NCBI RefSeq assembly: GCF_904849725.1
Contig: NC_058519.1
Span: 106,752,881 to 106,816,880 of the forward strand
Reading direction: 5' to 3'
DNA length: 64,000 nucleotides
Origin: Hordeum vulgare subsp. vulgare
Taxonomy: Eukaryota > Streptophyta > Magnoliopsida > Poales > Poaceae
Below the pieces are notes generated by a model that saw nothing but the letters and a program-made list of their open reading frames with translations, was not told the origin of the DNA and did no database searches. Below, piece after piece: positions 1-11,438 of the stretch. The stretch's first letter is position 1. Every line of letters begins with the position of its first letter. The translations under genes and the position numbers were made by a program.

Positions 1-704
1 CTCCATCACGTGAGAGTAGACATGATTCCTGAGATGTAAATCTTGAAAAGATACACCAGGAACGCAAGATCAAATCCAACGTTTGACAGAAGAAACTACG
101 AACAAACAGCGCGAGATGTGAGTTGGTCTTTCTTTCGTAGAAGATTGCTGTGACAAACAGCAATGGAACTTGCAAAAGGAGGAACAAGGTCTGACGCGGG
201 GTACCACAGTGTGATGTCTCGTATGAGGTCACTGATCGAGGAATTTGATTTGCTCAATGAAGAAGAAGAATAAAAAGCAAAAAACTAGCAGAGAATTCCA
301 AGCTTGCTAAAAATACCAATCAAGAAGAAGATGTCTAACACAATGCTACTCGTGCAATTGAACAGGAAACAATTCTTCCACCTCCTGTTTCAAACATGAG
401 AGCGAGGAAGAAAGAAGGCGATGAACTAAAAAAGGCTGCACGCAAGGAGAAAAATGATGACAAAAACAGTAAGCCACAACCTGAGCTGGACATTGATGGC
501 CAGCCACTCGGAACAAGAAGGTGCAAGTCGTGTAATAATACAATCAACGGCCATAATTCCAGGACATGTAAGAGAAAGCATGAACAAGAAAACCATGGCC
601 ATGGCGATGCACAACCAAACACTGAGGACACTAACAAATGGAAGAAACCGAGACTTTGCAGCGTTTGCAAGAAGAGGGATAAACCAAAGTTGTCAGAATC
701 ATGA
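1..704 (+). pseudogene. FAR1/FRS-type transcription factor fragment (C-terminal part), decayed
   Basis: Reading from base 1 gives a peptide with the flavour of the FAR1/FRS C-terminal half: PEM-stop-ILKRYTRNAR, then a segment with RRNYEQTARD, then SLIEEFDLLNEEEE before a stop at 271-273. Two in-frame stops (TAA 37-39, TGA 151-153) break it. After a frame change a second open stretch (396-704) is rich in Lys and Glu and contains GTRRCKSCNNTINGHNSRTC, a Cys/His knuckle-like tail seen in FAR1-related proteins and related MULE transposases. The family comes from phytochrome A signalling regulators derived from Mutator transposases. The 5' part lies outside the window. Given the stops and the frame change, this is a relic. 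A MULE transposase tail is the main alternative. Confidence 0.6.
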
Positions 705-1278
705 TTCTGAATCAGATCAGAAAGTCTTCAGTAGAACCGAGTCATAGAATATAAGATTCTGCCAGATCCTATGAGTACAATACTTTTAGAAAATTCCATA
801 AATTGAAGAAGGTCAGAGATTTTTATTTCCTATTTGAATGAACAAAAAGTGAGAGTGGATTCGTGGGCTCATTCTTTGAACAATTGAAAAATAATATTTG
901 GAAGTTTAGAAAAAAAATGTGAAAACATATACATACCCGTTTCAAATTTCATGAACAAATACGTATTGTGAGCTTCACAAAATCTAAATGGAGGAGTTTT
1001 TTTAGTGAACGGTGCATCTACTAGAAATATATGATTTTTTGGTACAACTCACACCAAAGAGTTTTTTATTGTGAAATTATGTCGAGAGATAGTGTACATA
1101 TGTAAAAAAATAACATGGCAAAATTAAGTAGGATAAGCTCATAACCACAAGTAGAATTCAGCATAAACCATAGGTCTCTCACATATATGTTCAATAAAGG
1201 GCATAGTCACAAATATGAAGGTTCAACCACTCGATAGTAAATACTTCACTAAGTTGTTGAAGAAGAACAACCACTCGA
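705..1278. other. No gene seen
   Basis: This AT-rich stretch lies between the FAR1-type fragment and the hAT relic. I found no convincing reading frame, terminal repeat or RNA motif. It may include remains of the 3' flanks of both relics. Confidence 0.5.
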
Positions 1279-2167
1279 TTAGTACAAGTCGTCCAAATTA
1301 AGATCATCATCTTCATTGTCTCTAGATGGTGCAACACTAGTAGCGCCTCTCTGAGATGTAGAGTGTACTTGATTGTTTCCATCTTTGCCAACTTCTCGAT
1401 TGTTGTCCTCAAAGTCATACCCATTAAGATATTGGTCCAATCAAAGATCATCACCGCCTGATAAGAAGCGAAAATAATGGTGATTTCTAAAAACAAAGAA
1501 TAAAACAATATGTAACGTATCCGAGTGAAATGACTCTGCGTACATGCTTTAGTTAAATTATTGACCATATTCTCAACTTCCATTTTAGGATCCGCCTCTT
1601 GTTATTTCTGTGTTTCCTTATGGGCAATTCTATCTAGAGCACACAACCAATTCTTTGGTGGAGGAAGAACAAGATCCTTCTTTTGAGTTATCCATTCATC
1701 ATCATAAGATACATCTTCTAGATCATAGGTCACCCTTTCTTGTCTCATTCTTCTACCTTGCCTATCAAATAACTTTACATTGTACATGGCAAAGACTAGA
1801 TCATTCATCTTCTCTTGGTGCAAGCGATTTCTTTTTTCCGAGAGTACCTACATGAGTTTCAGAATAATAGCTAGCCTTAGTTCATCATACATACTATGTA
1901 TCTTTCCAAAGAAATATATTTAAAAATAAAGTTCTTACTTGCTCGAAGGCACTAAAATTCCGCTCCCAACCTGAAGAGCTACTATTTAAGCTCAAAATTT
2001 TCATAGCAAAATTTTGTAACTCTGGAACATCATCCCCATATGAATCCCACCAATCGACTGGTACAAGAAATCAAGACATATTACTTACACAGAACAATAA
2101 CATGGTTATACAGCTAGTACACACTTTTGCAAAGAAACTAACCTGGAGATTTCTTTGTTCTAGTCAT
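1279..2167 (-). pseudogene. hAT-family transposase, C-terminal dimerisation region, decayed
   Basis: Four minus-strand exon-like blocks can be joined: 2167-2143, 2057-1939, 1847-about 1544 and 1457-1279. GT/AG borders are visible at the two upstream introns (2142-2058 and 1938-1848). The product carries the plant hAT C-terminal signature: DWWDSYGDDVPELQNFA, then SSSSGWERNFSAFEQ, then EKRNRLHQEKMNDLVF, then an acidic tail ending DDDLNLDDLY. hAT transposases are cut-and-paste DNA transposases, and this block forms the dimerisation domain. A stop after ITQKKD...HKETQK (TAA at 1602-1604) with clearly coding sequence beyond it, and a second stop after GGDDL, show decay. The DDE catalytic core would lie to the right but is absent, because unrelated acidic sequence begins near 2205. 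No terminal inverted repeats were found. Confidence 0.75.
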
Positions 2168-2204
2168 GATAACTTTGGTACACACACAATGCAAGAACCT
2201 ACCC

Positions 2205-2715
2205 TGATAGAACAATGAAAAAGAGGAAGAGGAAGAAGATGAAATCACAATGGAAGATGGTGATACAACTGAAGAAGAAGTGGTGTCTTACAAAGAAGCC
2301 GACGAATCAGAGGAGGAGGAATAAGAAGAGAGTGAAGAGGACGGGGAACATGAAGAAACAATGCCCATAAGATCACCAAACAAGAAACAGAAAACAGAAG
2401 GGGATGCTGCCGTACAGCAACTGAGAACGACACAACAAACAAAAAACAAGGCAGGAGCACAAAAGGATGCAGTTCACGGTGCTGCAAAAAAAACCCGCCA
2501 ACAACGAGAATGCAAAGAGCACGGATGATTGAAGTTCACAGTCCTGGAAAACAAAAACTGTCATCAATAGTGAGGCAAGGGGTTACGAACAAAACAGTGA
2601 AAATAATAGAAGCAGCAACACCGCCACGGAAAGCAAGACAAACTGCTACATTGAACACAATCCAGTCACCGCGAAGAAGTAGCACGTTAACGACAAAAAT
2701 AGATATAGTTCAATA
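2205..2715 (+). pseudogene. Unrecognised acidic-then-basic reading frame, broken
   Basis: From about 2211 the plus strand reads as a Glu/Asp-rich stretch to a TAA at 2322-2324, then continues in frame through a Lys-rich segment with an NKKQK nuclear-localisation-like patch to about 2510. A run of eight A bases near 2485-2492 marks a likely frameshift, after which another frame continues with basic, Pro/Arg-containing sequence to a stop at 2714-2716. The composition suggests the disordered linker of a nuclear protein. I do not recognise the family. It may belong with the FAR1-type or B3-like fragments on either side. Confidence 0.3.
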
Positions 2716-3027
2716 AATTAATGATATGTACAGCAGCTTGCATATCTGTAAGACTTTGGTCGTGAGTTCTTCCACTAAACTATTGGAGAGAAATGATGTA
2801 TGCACAAAACCGTATATTGTAGTAGTCTCGGCTAAGCATTGACGCACTTTGATACACAAAAAACATAAAAAAGCAATGCAGTTACCTCATATAAATCACA
2901 AAAATTCTGACATATATGCGAGGAGGTTCATATCACAAATAGTACTTATTACAAATCGCATTAACATGAAACCATTTGATATGCAAAAAAGTACTTATTA
3001 CAAATCAACCTCATAAATCTTAACCAA

Positions 3028-3270
3028 TCACTCAAACGTGATTTCACACAAATGATCATCGGGTTCAAAAAAGTTGAGGACAACAACTTGCTGAGACTTC
3101 AGGTCATTTATAATGATGAATTCCTTCCAGCCTTTCTGCAGATACAGCCGCGCATCAACGCCTACATGGTACTTCACTGGACTCGGGTGTCCATTGCCGA
3201 GAACAACGTGTAGAATACCCTTCTTCTTGAGCCAGCGATACATAATATCTCGTTGGGGGATTTTCTGCAA
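3028..3270 (-). pseudogene. Possible B3-type DNA-binding domain fragment
   Basis: An 80-codon minus-strand frame ends with RLYLQKGWKEFI, then NDLKSQQVVVLNFFEPD and ITFE. The pattern of Trp/Gly-Trp-Lys-x-Phe followed by a hydrophobic strand and a final acidic-aromatic strand resembles the second half of plant B3 DNA-binding domains (usual length 100-120 residues). The first half is not obvious. An exon-like segment on the same strand at 3425-3593 may belong upstream and is duplicated in tandem (see 3353-3980). The 312 bases between 2716 and 3027 show no gene. The assignment rests on a short pattern and could be wrong. Confidence 0.35.
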
Positions 3271-3352
3271 AAAATAATAAAACAGTTACAAGACGATACT
3301 AGCAGTACAATTCTCATATTTGTGCACACACAACAAAAACAAACCTGTACGA

Positions 3353-3980
3353 ACAACATATGGGAGCTATATGGAGTGCACAAACATACTAACAAAGCAA
3401 TACAGATAAAATGCACACAGTTCCCCAGACCTCTTATGTAAGCGAGGTACATGCAGTGCGGAACATGACAAGCTGCAGTAATCTTTCTTATAGTGATGCT
3501 CTTCGCAAAAGAAAAAATGCAGAAGGTGGTAGTGCTCATCTCATACCCATGTAGTTCAAATCTTGTAACCATGTGGTACGACCTATAACTCATGGAGCAT
3601 CATAGTACATGCAAAAAAACAAAACACGAGATCCATACACGCAAGGAAAAAAACAAACTTACACACACAACATACGAGAGCTATAAGGAGTGCACAAACA
3701 TACTAACAAAGCAGTACAGATAAAACGCACACACAGTTCCCCAAACCTCTTATGTAAGTGAGGTACATGCAGTGTGGAACATGACAAACTACGGTAATCT
3801 TTCTAACAGGGATGCACTTCACAAAGAAGAAATGTACAAGCTGGTAGTGCTCATCTCATACACATGCAGTTCAAATCTTGTAACCATGTAGTACAAAGTC
3901 TATATTCGTGGAGCACCACAGTGCATGCAAAAAAAAACAAAAACACTCCATACACGCGAGCAAAAATATAAAAACAAGAT
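3353..3980. repeat. Tandem duplication, two copies of about 314 bp
   Basis: The segment at 3353-3666 is repeated at 3667-about 3980 with a period of 314 bp. Shared blocks include the stretches starting at 3370 and 3684 and those at 3545 and 3847. The copies differ by many substitutions and short indels, so the duplication is old. It contains an exon-like minus-strand segment beside the B3-like fragment. Confidence 0.8.
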
Positions 3981-4270
3981 ATACAAACACTGTGCAGTAC
4001 ACTTCAATAAACAAAAAAAGTGTGGTCCAGATCCATTCTCTCCATGAAAACTATGCGGTATGAGAGCTGCTCCACTTGCCAAACTACGCACAAGACCTTG
4101 CCCACGTGGCGAGCACAACGGGCCTGCGAAGAAGCTGAGAAATCGCAACGCATTGGCACACCACAATCATGGCCGCATCAGGAGAGATTCGGGAAGGCAC
4201 CTGGAGCCATCGTAGCAAAACGACTTGTCCCTTGCTACAGGCGACTGGAGGAAGGAGAGAAGTTGCAGCC
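3981..4270. other. GC-richer stretch, no recognised gene
   Basis: Both strands have open frames of 90-95 codons here (for example plus strand 4020-4289), but neither matches a family I know, and the plus-strand frame runs into the adjacent solo LTR. It could be a fragment of the same decayed gene as 3028-3270. Confidence 0.3.
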
Positions 4271-4291
4271 TGATGACCCACAAGTGTAGGG

Positions 4292-4414
4292 GATCTTTCG
4301 TAGCCTCTTCGATAAGTAAGAGTGTCGAACCCAACGAGGAGCAGAAGATATTGACAAGCGATCTTGATCAAGGAATAACTACAAGTATTGAAAGGTAACT
4401 TTTTATGGGTTTTC
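4292..4414 (+). repeat. 123-bp direct duplicate, left copy, abutting an Angela LTR
   Basis: This 123-bp block ends at the base before the Angela LTR start (4415). It recurs without any indel at 6178-6300, directly after the LTR end. I count 8 mismatches between the copies. Its sequence is part of the host solo LTR. Confidence 0.9.
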
Positions 4415-6177
4415 TGTTGGAAATATGCCCTAGAGGCTATAATAAATTAGTTATTATTATATTTCTTTGTTGATGATAATCGTTTATTATCCATGCTATA
4501 ATTGTATTGATTGGAAACTCAAATACATGTGTGGATACATAGACAACACACTGTCCCTAGTGAGCCTCTAGTTGACTAGTTCGTTGATCAAAGATGGTCA
4601 GGGTTTCTTGGCCATAGGAAAGTGTTGTCACTTCATAACGAGATCACATCATTAGGAGAATCATGTGATGGACAAGACCCAAATTATAAAATGTAGCATG
4701 TGATCGTGTCATTTTGTTGCTATTGTATTCTGCGTGTCAAGTATTCATTCCTATGACCATGAGATCAAGTAACTCACTGACACCGGAGGAATACCTTGTG
4801 TGTATCAAACGTCACAACGTTACTGGGTGACTATAAAGGTGCTCTACAGGTATCTCCGAAGGTGTCCGTTGAGTTAGCATGGAACAAGACTGGGATTTGT
4901 CACTCAGTGTGACGGAGAGGTATCTCGGGGCCCACTCGGTAATACAACATCACATATAAGCCTTGCAAGCAATGTGACTCAAGTGTGAGTCACGAGATCT
5001 TGTATTACGGAACGAGTAAAGAGACTTGTCGGTAACGAGATTGAAATCAAGATTAGGGATACCGATGATCAAATCTCTGGCAAGTAACACACTGAAGGAC
5101 AAAGGGGATATTATACAGGATTATATGAATCCTTGGCACAGAGGTTCAACCGATAAGATATTCGTAGAATATGTAGGATCCAATATGGACATCCAGATCC
5201 CGCTATTGGATATTGACCGAGGAGTGTCTCGGGTCATGTCTGCATAGTTCTCGAACCCGCAGGGTCTGCACACGTAAGGTTCGATGATGTTTTAGTATAG
5301 TTGAGTTATATGTGTTGGTGACCGAAGGTTATTCGGAGTCCCGAATGAGATCACGAACGTCACGAGGGTTTCCGGAGTAGTTCGGAAACGAAGGTTGATA
5401 TATAGGATGGTTTCATTTGGTCACCGGAAAGATTTCGGGCATTACCGGCAGTGTACCGGGAGTGACGAATGGGTTCCGAGTATTCACCGGGAGGGGCCCA
5501 CCCACCCGGGAGTGAGCCCAGTAACCCTGGGGTGGCGCACTAGCCCTTAGTGGGCTGGTGAGGCTAGCCCAAGAGGGCTATGGCGCAACAAGAGAAAAAT
5601 ACCAAAAGAAAAAAGAAAAACAAGGAAAGAGGGAGGTGGGAAGGAAGGAGTGGACTCCTTCCCCCAAACCGAATTGGGGTGGGAGTCCACCTCCTCCTCC
5701 TTGGTCGGCGCCCTTGAGTCTCCCTTGAGCCTCAAGGCTATCCCCTCCCCTCCTCCTATATATATTGGTGGTTTTAGGGTTTTTGAGACACAACTTTGCC
5801 ACGTGCAACTCAAACCTACACCTCGTAGTTCTTCCTCTAGATTAGATTTCTGCGGAGCTCGGGCGGAGCCCTGCGGGAATAGATCATCACCAACACTGGC
5901 GCACCATCACGCTGCCGGAGAACTCATCTACTTCTCCGTCTCTCTTGCTGGATCAAGAAGGCCGAGATCGTCATCGAGCTGTACGTGTGCTAAACGCGGA
6001 GGTGTCGTCCGTTCGGTGCTAAATCGGAACAAATCGTGGGACGACGGTGATTTGAATCACGAAGTTGTACCACTACATCCACCGCGTTTCTTAACGCTTC
6101 CCGCTTAGCGATCTACAAGGGTACGTAGATCTAATCTCCTATCGTAGATGAACATCACCATGCAATGTTCCCCAACA
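4415..6177 (+). mobile_element. Angela/WIS/BARE-1-type solo LTR (copia)
   Basis: The element starts TGTTGGAAATATGCCC and ends TGTTCCCCAACA, with a length of 1763 bp, which is the expected size and sequence pattern of Angela-type copia LTRs. A TATA-like region is at about 5757-5764, upstream of a GC-rich transcribed part. No 5-bp target-site duplication is present: the flanks are ttttc and gatct. Instead the LTR is bordered on both sides by the same 123-bp block. No internal retroelement sequence remains, so it is a solo LTR. Apparent frames inside it (for example 5650-6108) are chance frames of the LTR. Confidence 0.9.
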
Positions 6178-6300
6178 GATCTATCGTAGCCTTTTCGATA
6201 AGTAAGAGTGTCGAACCCAACGTGGAGCAGAACATATTGACAAGCGACCTTGAGCAAGGAATAACTGCAAGTACTGAAAGGTAACTTTTTATGGGTTTTC
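6178..6300 (+). repeat. 123-bp direct duplicate, right copy, abutting an Angela LTR
   Basis: This is the partner of 4292-4414. It starts at the first base after the LTR end and is followed by the continuation of the host solo LTR (tggtataagc). It is equal in length to the left copy with about 93.5% identity by hand count. Confidence 0.9.
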
Positions 6301-7675
6301 TGGTATAAGCAACATGGAAATAAATGCAAGGAAAGTAAATCGTGCGGAGGTGCAGCAAGTGGCCCAATCCTTTTGAACACAAAGGATAAGCCGAGGGACT
6401 AAACTTATAAATACTAAGGCGTTCCTGAGGACACACGGAGATATAGTCAAGTGCTTTCGCCATATTCTGTCTAGTACTATGTTTTGTATTGATAAGTGTT
6501 ATGTGGATGAATCTTAACTAGTGCACCTTCTAAGCTAAGACAAGTAGACTCTTATGATTAATATCTCTTGCAAGCGTCCGCAAATACAAGAGAGAAATTA
6601 AGGCAAAGCCTAACCATAGCAATAAGCTTTAGGATCCAACGCTCCCTCGGGCAAAAGTATGCGAACTGGGGTTCGGGTTTCTGTCAATCCGGCAACCCAC
6701 CATAAGCATTCTTTATACACGATACATTCCTCTAGGTCCGTAAAAAGGCAAAGTGTTATGTAGTCGATGTTCACATAACACCACTAGAAAAATAACACCA
6801 TAACTTAAATATCAATCAACACATATTACTTCAACATCATATGACTACTAGCAACTAGACTTCTCCCATGCCCTCAAGAACTAAAGGAAGTACTCATGAG
6901 ACATAAAAGAGATCATGATCAGAGGTGATGAAAATATGATAAACAATCTGGTCATAACAATAATTCTCCAACAAAACTCAATAGCATTCACCACAACAGA
7001 GTAATCAACACCGGTAGAGTAGAGGGGATGAATAGTGCAAGGTACAACTCCGATTGCGATGGTAAAGTAAGATGGGGTGAAGATGGAGATGGTGCTGGTG
7101 TTGAGGGTGATGGTGATGATGATCTCGATGATGCCCGTGACGATGGTGATGACGATGATGACGATCTCCCCCTCCGGGAGTAGTTCTCCCCGGCGGAATC
7201 TACCTACCGGAAAGGTCTTTTCTTCTTTGTAGGTTTCCGCCCCGGAGCGGCGGCGGAACTCCAGAAAAACTTATGTTCACGTAACTTTTGGGTCACGAGG
7301 ATCCTATAGGCCAAGGGAGAGCACCGGAGGCGGGACCCACCACCCGGGCGGCCTTTAGGCGCGGCCTAGGGGTGGACCGCGCCATCAGGTCGCCTGGGTG
7401 CCCTGTGGCCCCCCTCCGGCCCTTCTTTGGCTTGTCTGCATGATCTTTTCGGAAACTCCTTCCCTGTAATTTTCAGCGCAGTTGGAGATGTTCTGATATG
7501 GTAACTCTTTGTGGTATTTTCTTCGCTGAATCCTGCGTCTGCTGTTTCAGCACCGGAAAGTTGTAAACTATGTAAAATAAGCCAAAACACTATAAGTACA
7601 TCATCATAATGTGAAATATATCAATGAATAGAGACAAATTATGATACAAAATAGTGATGCGTTTTGGACGTATCA

Positions 7676-8691
7676 CGGCTACAAGGGAGATGGAAATGCA
7701 AGCGAAGGTTAGAAGATGTCATAATTATATAGAAGACGACGGCAAAAAGTCCAAGCCGAGGAGTAAAATTAAAGTCAAAATTTAAGTACCAAGAATGAAG
7801 GACGATAAATAAAACTTCTGTTACCAAGAAAAAGGGAGACTAGAAAAAGTGTACTTTGATTGCAGCAGCTCCCACCCACTAAAATGCAGCTCATTAATAT
7901 TTATGTGTCAAAAAAATTGAAATTCGCAAGCGTGAATGTAGTTCATGAGGTAATGTCTCGCAGTGCACAAGGTGTGTACATGAAGTGCAAGAGATTGACC
8001 GCTAAGTAAACGCACCTCATCAATACACACGCACACACACACACACACATATATATATATACATATTCTAAAAAACTCTGATTCGCACGCTGCTCCTAAC
8101 ACAAAAGTTGAATGCAGTTCAAGAAAGTAATAGCAGGCAGTTCACAAGGTGTGTGCATGCAGTGCAAAGAGAAGGTGCATTAGACACGGGAAAATAAAAA
8201 TAAAAATGACCGCCGATGTGCAACCAGCCCCCCACCCCACAAGTAATACTTCTCACATCCATTATAAGAATCCTTGTGCACATCACATGCGACAACTCGA
8301 GGCTACATGAACAGAACAACACAAAAACAAAAATAAAATGTAGACGGCGAGAATAGAAAAAAATACAAATATGCACCAGCAGTACACATTTAACAAACAC
8401 GAGGTACACATATTGAAAACAAAAAATACAAGTTCAAGAGCACAAGCACGTAGCAGAACAACCATGAGAGAAGTACTTATACATGTCCAAGTCCAACGTC
8501 ACCAGATCCATCAATACCAACAGATTCCTCTCCACGCTATAACAAAAACAAAGAGTGGGAACCAGTCCACATCAATACAAAAAAGAAGAAGTTCAAACAG
8601 ACAAAAAAGACACCACACCAGCGTCTTGTCTGTTCATTTCTTCCAAAATGTGCTCAGCATCCTTCTCATACCGGGCGCATTTTACTTACTG
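7676..8691. other. Intergenic or intronic stretch with dispersed motif and microsatellite
   Basis: No full gene is visible. Two related segments at about 7940-8000 and 8110-8165 share cagttca/cagtgcacaaggtgtg sequence and may be an old duplication. A weak exon-like block of the minus-strand gene to the right may sit at about 8475-8535, preceded on that strand by a pyrimidine-rich tract and AG. The TGNAGTNCAC-like motif occurs several times. Confidence 0.4.
8025..8064. repeat. Compound microsatellite (AC)n(AT)n
   Basis: Alternating AC from about 8025 to 8049 passes directly into alternating AT to about 8061. Confidence 0.9.
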
Positions 8692-9918
8692 TGAATCCTT
8701 CAACTGAGCAAAAGAAGACCGAATATCCGTCACTGCAATATTCAAGCCTTCAACCATGCCAAAGTCAAAGTTGTGCGTAGCAACAATATCATCTTCGCGG
8801 GGGCCATGGCTAGCAGGGAAAAATCCATGAATTGTCCTCAGCCTGTCACCAGAGGTTGGTAACTCTTCAGTTAACTTCAAAACTTTCACAAGAAGCTCAT
8901 CAATCTCCTCATGTTTTTTTCCACCAAGAAATGTCTGTTCAGAAGAGATTATGGTATCAAACATCCGATGAGCCGTGAACCCACGGGTAGGCGGCAGCTC
9001 AACATCGCACGCGGAAAGCTGTCTACGCATAGGCTCACAGAACATAGCATGACTGCCAGGCCCCGCATCAAAGCTGCCACACAGCCCTGCAGGAGGACGG
9101 TAGTACACAATATCACCTGATGCCTTCCACTATGAAAAACATAAAAATGGAATTAAGTCCACATGTGAATACTAGAAAATTCAGATTTATAATGACTGCC
9201 AAAAAAAATTAAACTGGATGCACTAACCGGGAGCCTCCCAAATTTGTAAGTTTCCAAATAAATCTTTCCCTTCAAAACTATATCCTCGTTGTATAACTTC
9301 ATCAGGTCCTAGTTCATTAGGAATTTCACACGTGGCATCAGCGTATGCATAATTGAAAATCTGTGAAGCTTCAAGCAATCGAGATACATAATCAAGGGCA
9401 CAATGGCACAACCTATCCACAATTTTGCTTGCTACCATATGTTTGACACTTCACCACACCTACCTGTAGCTCATCAACCACAAGCTGACAAAAGTCCATC
9501 TGCGCCATAGACGCATAATCCATGTTCTCAACGGTGGTGGCAACCCTACCCAAACAAACTACTCGCCCAGGGCACAACAAATTCTCATATAGTATCAGGA
9601 AGAATACCTTGACAGGAAGATCAACCGTCACATGATCATCTTCCTCCACCAACTCCGTCAGCTTGTGAACCAAGTCCTTGACACCTATACTTTGTGATCG
9701 GCTAAACCCAAGCTCATCCTTGAGGGTAGACAACGAGTCATCGTGGCCACTTTTAGCAGGCATGGGTGCAGTCTGAGGTCCCATAGAAAACCCAAAATTT
9801 GATAAACTGCAGCACAATTAACTCGAAGAACCCTGTCATTCCCAAAGTCCATTGTCAACGTCGCAGGGTCAATCACACCCATCAGATAGCACATAAGAAT
9901 GTGCAACACATTTTCTGT
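8692..9918 (-). pseudogene. Domain exons of a DUF1985/Ulp1-type grass protein, decayed
   Basis: Minus-strand blocks at 9918-about 9445, 9440-about 9224 and 9130-about 8692 read as a protein with MDFGNDRVLRVN, YQILGF, LLCPG and a DFCQLVVDEL segment, then a segment starting WKASGDIVYYRPP. The order of an ITP/RV-type strand, an LGxP-like turn and LLCPG resembles the N-terminal module (DUF1985 / aminotransferase-like plant mobile domain) of many grass Ulp1-type or transposon-borne proteins. Splice borders are plausible: a GTTAGT donor after EAPG and a GTAAGT donor after LKDS. Two frameshifts (about 9810 and 9435) break it. The Ulp1 peptidase domain itself was not found downstream. The 5' exons are at 11439-12303 and perhaps 13016-13293. 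Confidence 0.5.
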
Positions 9919-9923
9919 ACTAT

Positions 9924-11433
9924 TGATACGTCTCCAACATATCTATAATTTTTGATGGTTCCATGTTATTATCTTGTCAAACTTTGGATGTTTTGTATGC
10001 CTTTTATATCTTTTTTGGGACTAACTTATTAACTCAGTGCCAAGTGCTAGTTCCTGTTTTTCCGTGTTTTTTACCCTTTTCAGAGGAGAATATTAAGCGG
10101 AGTCCAAACGGAATAAAACCTCCGAAAAGATTTTTTTTCGCAACAGAAGATACACAGGGAGCTTGAGAACCAAGGTAGAGGGCACCAGGGGAGGCCACAA
10201 GCCCCCTAGCCGCGGCCTCTGGGGGCCCGCGCCTAGCAGGTTTGTGGGCCCCCTGTGGCTCCTCTGCCCTATTTCTACCGCCTATAAATCCCTGAAAAAT
10301 CCAAAACCATGGGAGATAGCCACGAAAATACTTTTCCGCCACCGCAAGCTTCTGTCTTCGCAAGATCCCATCTGGGGCAAGTTCTGGTGCCCTGCCGGAG
10401 GGGGATTCGGACACGGAGGGCTTATTCATCAACACCATTGCCTCTCCGATGATGCGTGAGTAGTTCACCATAGACCTTCGGGTCCATAACTAGTAGCTAG
10501 ATGGCTTCTTCTCTCTCTTGGGTCTTCAATACAAATTTCTCCATGATCTTCATGGAGATCTATCCGATGTAATCTTCTTTTGCGGTGTGTTTGTCGAGAT
10601 CCGATGAATTATGGATTTATGATCAGATTATCTATGAATCTTATTTGAGTTTCTTCTGATCTCTTATATGCATGATTTCATATCCTTGTAATTCTCTTCG
10701 AGTTGTGGGTTTTGTTTGGCCAACTTGATCTATGATTCTTGCAATGGGACAAGTGCTTGGTTTTGGGTTCATACCGTGCGGTGACCTCACCCAATGGCAG
10801 AAGGGGTAGCGAGGCACGCATCATGTTGTTGCCATCAAGGGTAAAAAGATGGGGTTTATATCTATTGCATGAATTTATCCCTCTACATCATGTCATCTTG
10901 CTTAAGGCTTTACTCTGCGTGTCATGAACTCAATACACTAGATGCATGCTGGATAGCGGTCTATGTGTGGAGTAATAGTACTAGATGCAGAAAGTATCGG
11001 TCTACTTGTCTCGGGCGTGATGCCTATATGTATGATCATTGCCTTAGATATCATCATGACTTTGCGCGATTCTATCAATTGCTCCACACTAATTCGTTCA
11101 CCCACCGTAATATTTGCTATGATGGGAGAAGCCTCTAGTGAACACTATAGTCCCCGGGTCTACTTCACATCATATTTTAAGCCCTACACTTTTACTTTGT
11201 TGCACTTTCCGCCTTCGGATCTTACCTTGCAATCAATCGTGAAGGGATTGACAGCCCCTTTGTAGCGTTGGGTGCAAGTTTGTTGTTTTTGCGCAGGTAC
11301 GATGGAGACTTCGCTTGATACTCCTACTGGATTGATACCTTGGTTCTCGAACTGAGGGAAATACTTACTGCTACTGTGCTGCATCACCCTTTCCTCTTCA
11401 AGGGAAAAACCAACGCAAGCTCAAGAGGTAGCA
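9924..11433 (+). mobile_element. 1.5 kb solo LTR (TGATACGTC type) inserted in an exon
   Basis: The element runs from TGATACGTCTCCAAC to GAGGTAGCA (TG...CA) and is 1510 bp. It is flanked by actat (9919-9923) and actgt (11434-11438), a 5-bp target-site duplication with one change. Taking it out, with one duplicate, rejoins the minus-strand exon in frame (VDS-TENVLHILM). A near relative occurs at 49189-52551. No coding domain is seen. I infer a solo LTR of a Triticeae LTR retrotransposon. Confidence 0.8.
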
Positions 11434-11438
11434 ACTGT

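Larger units (their letters stand above)
4271..7675 (-). mobile_element. Solo LTR-like element (TGATACGTC type), split by an Angela LTR
   Basis: On the minus strand the element begins TGATACGTCCAAAACGC and ends GTGGGTCATCA, giving TG...CA ends. The flanking pentamers are cagcc (4266-4270) and cggct (7676-7680), which match at three of five positions and may be a worn target-site duplication. Without the nested Angela LTR (4415-6177) and one 123-bp duplicate, the element is about 1.52 kb, like the two other TGATACGTC elements at 9924 and 49189. No coding domain was found. A GAT-rich low-complexity stretch lies at 7083-7170. These features fit a solo LTR of a Triticeae retroelement; I leave the family open. 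Confidence 0.65.

Noticed and set aside
1191..1583. 130-codon minus-strand frame over the hAT tail
   Set aside because: It runs across the inferred intron. The hAT signature at the end lies in another frame.
5547..6108. Open frames on both strands inside the Angela LTR (also at 51419-52025, 60858-61422, 21222-21634)
   Set aside because: They recur in all Angela LTRs as GC-rich by-products, shift between copies and have no domain.
7083..7170. GAT-rich stretch as an acidic protein exon
   Set aside because: It belongs to the solo LTR at 4271-7675 and is low-complexity sequence without flanking coding signal.
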